Origin: Ruminococcaceae bacterium UBA794
GTDB taxonomy: Bacteria > Bacillota > Clostridia > Oscillospirales > Ruminococcaceae
Direction: 5' to 3'
NCBI GenBank assembly: GCA_002304735.1
Contig: DBIU01000070.1
Coordinates: 1 to 5,858 of the forward strand
Length of the DNA stretch: 5,858 bases
In this document: positions 5,793 to 5,858 of the stretch, one piece after another
How positions within the stretch are numbered: position 1 is the stretch's first letter
How the letters are laid out: each line of letters opens with the position of its first letter
Program-made: the position numbers and the translations under genes
Notes under the pieces: generated by a model
Database searches by the model: none
What the model was told of the DNA's origin: nothing
What the model saw: the letters and a program-made list of their open reading frames with translations, nothing else

Positions 5793-5858
5793 GGCTTCGT
5801 TTACAGAAAAGCGCGTTGCAAAGCGGGTTCGCGGGCTTCGTTTACCGAAAGTCGCGTT
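5793..5858. repeat. Tandem repeat with 41-bp period at the right edge
   Basis: ggcttcgtttac occurs at 5793-5804 and again at 5834-5845. The following bases also match (agaaaagcgcgtt against cgaaagtcgcgtt), giving about 3 differences in 25 visible positions. The second unit runs off the window. The period is not a multiple of three, which argues against coding. The region 5707-5858 holds this repeat, the palindrome and the ftsQ leader. A minus-strand frame open from the edge to a TGA at 5771-5769 is short and unsupported. Confidence 0.6.

Overview
The window carries four genes, all read from the minus strand (right to left). In transcriptional order they are a long ftsQ/divIB, ftsZ, a five-segment membrane protein of unknown function, and a large edge-truncated protein with a four-cysteine zinc-finger-like motif and a C-terminal 14-residue repeat array. 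Shine-Dalgarno sites such as AGGAGG and GGGAGG, sigma-A-type promoters, the DivIB-style FtsQ and the FtsZ type all suggest a Firmicute. I infer a member of the Clostridia, probably Oscillospiraceae/Ruminococcus-like, from overall resemblance and not from a search.

Right part (about 4339-5858): an incomplete tandem repeat with a 41-bp period runs off the right edge. A perfect 16-bp palindrome lies in the leader of ftsQ. The ftsQ gene itself has a POTRA domain after a single transmembrane helix, preceded by an unusually long, basic, Pro/Ala-rich cytoplasmic region. That region contains a perfect 78-bp (26-residue) direct repeat. No ftsA lies between ftsQ and ftsZ.

Middle (about 2876-4310): ftsZ looks like its own transcription unit. 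It has a strong promoter (TTGCAA, 17 bp, TATAAT with an upstream TG), a leader of roughly 135 nt containing a hairpin, an intact GTPase core, an Ala/Pro/Gln linker with a small repeat, and a C-terminal peptide that departs from the usual form. A UUCG-loop intrinsic terminator follows 18 nt after its stop.

Left part (1-2855): a second promoter drives a probable two-gene operon. The first gene encodes a five-segment membrane protein with a predicted outside domain and a poly-Ser tail. After 32 nt comes a long protein that resembles my recollection of the DUF6076 family and remains open at the left edge. FtsQ and FtsZ work together in septum formation; nothing in the sequence ties the two left-hand genes to division beyond adjacency. 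I see no phage, transposon, CRISPR or RNA-gene signal. The most notable theme is that three of the four genes carry recent-looking in-frame tandem repeats in their disordered segments.
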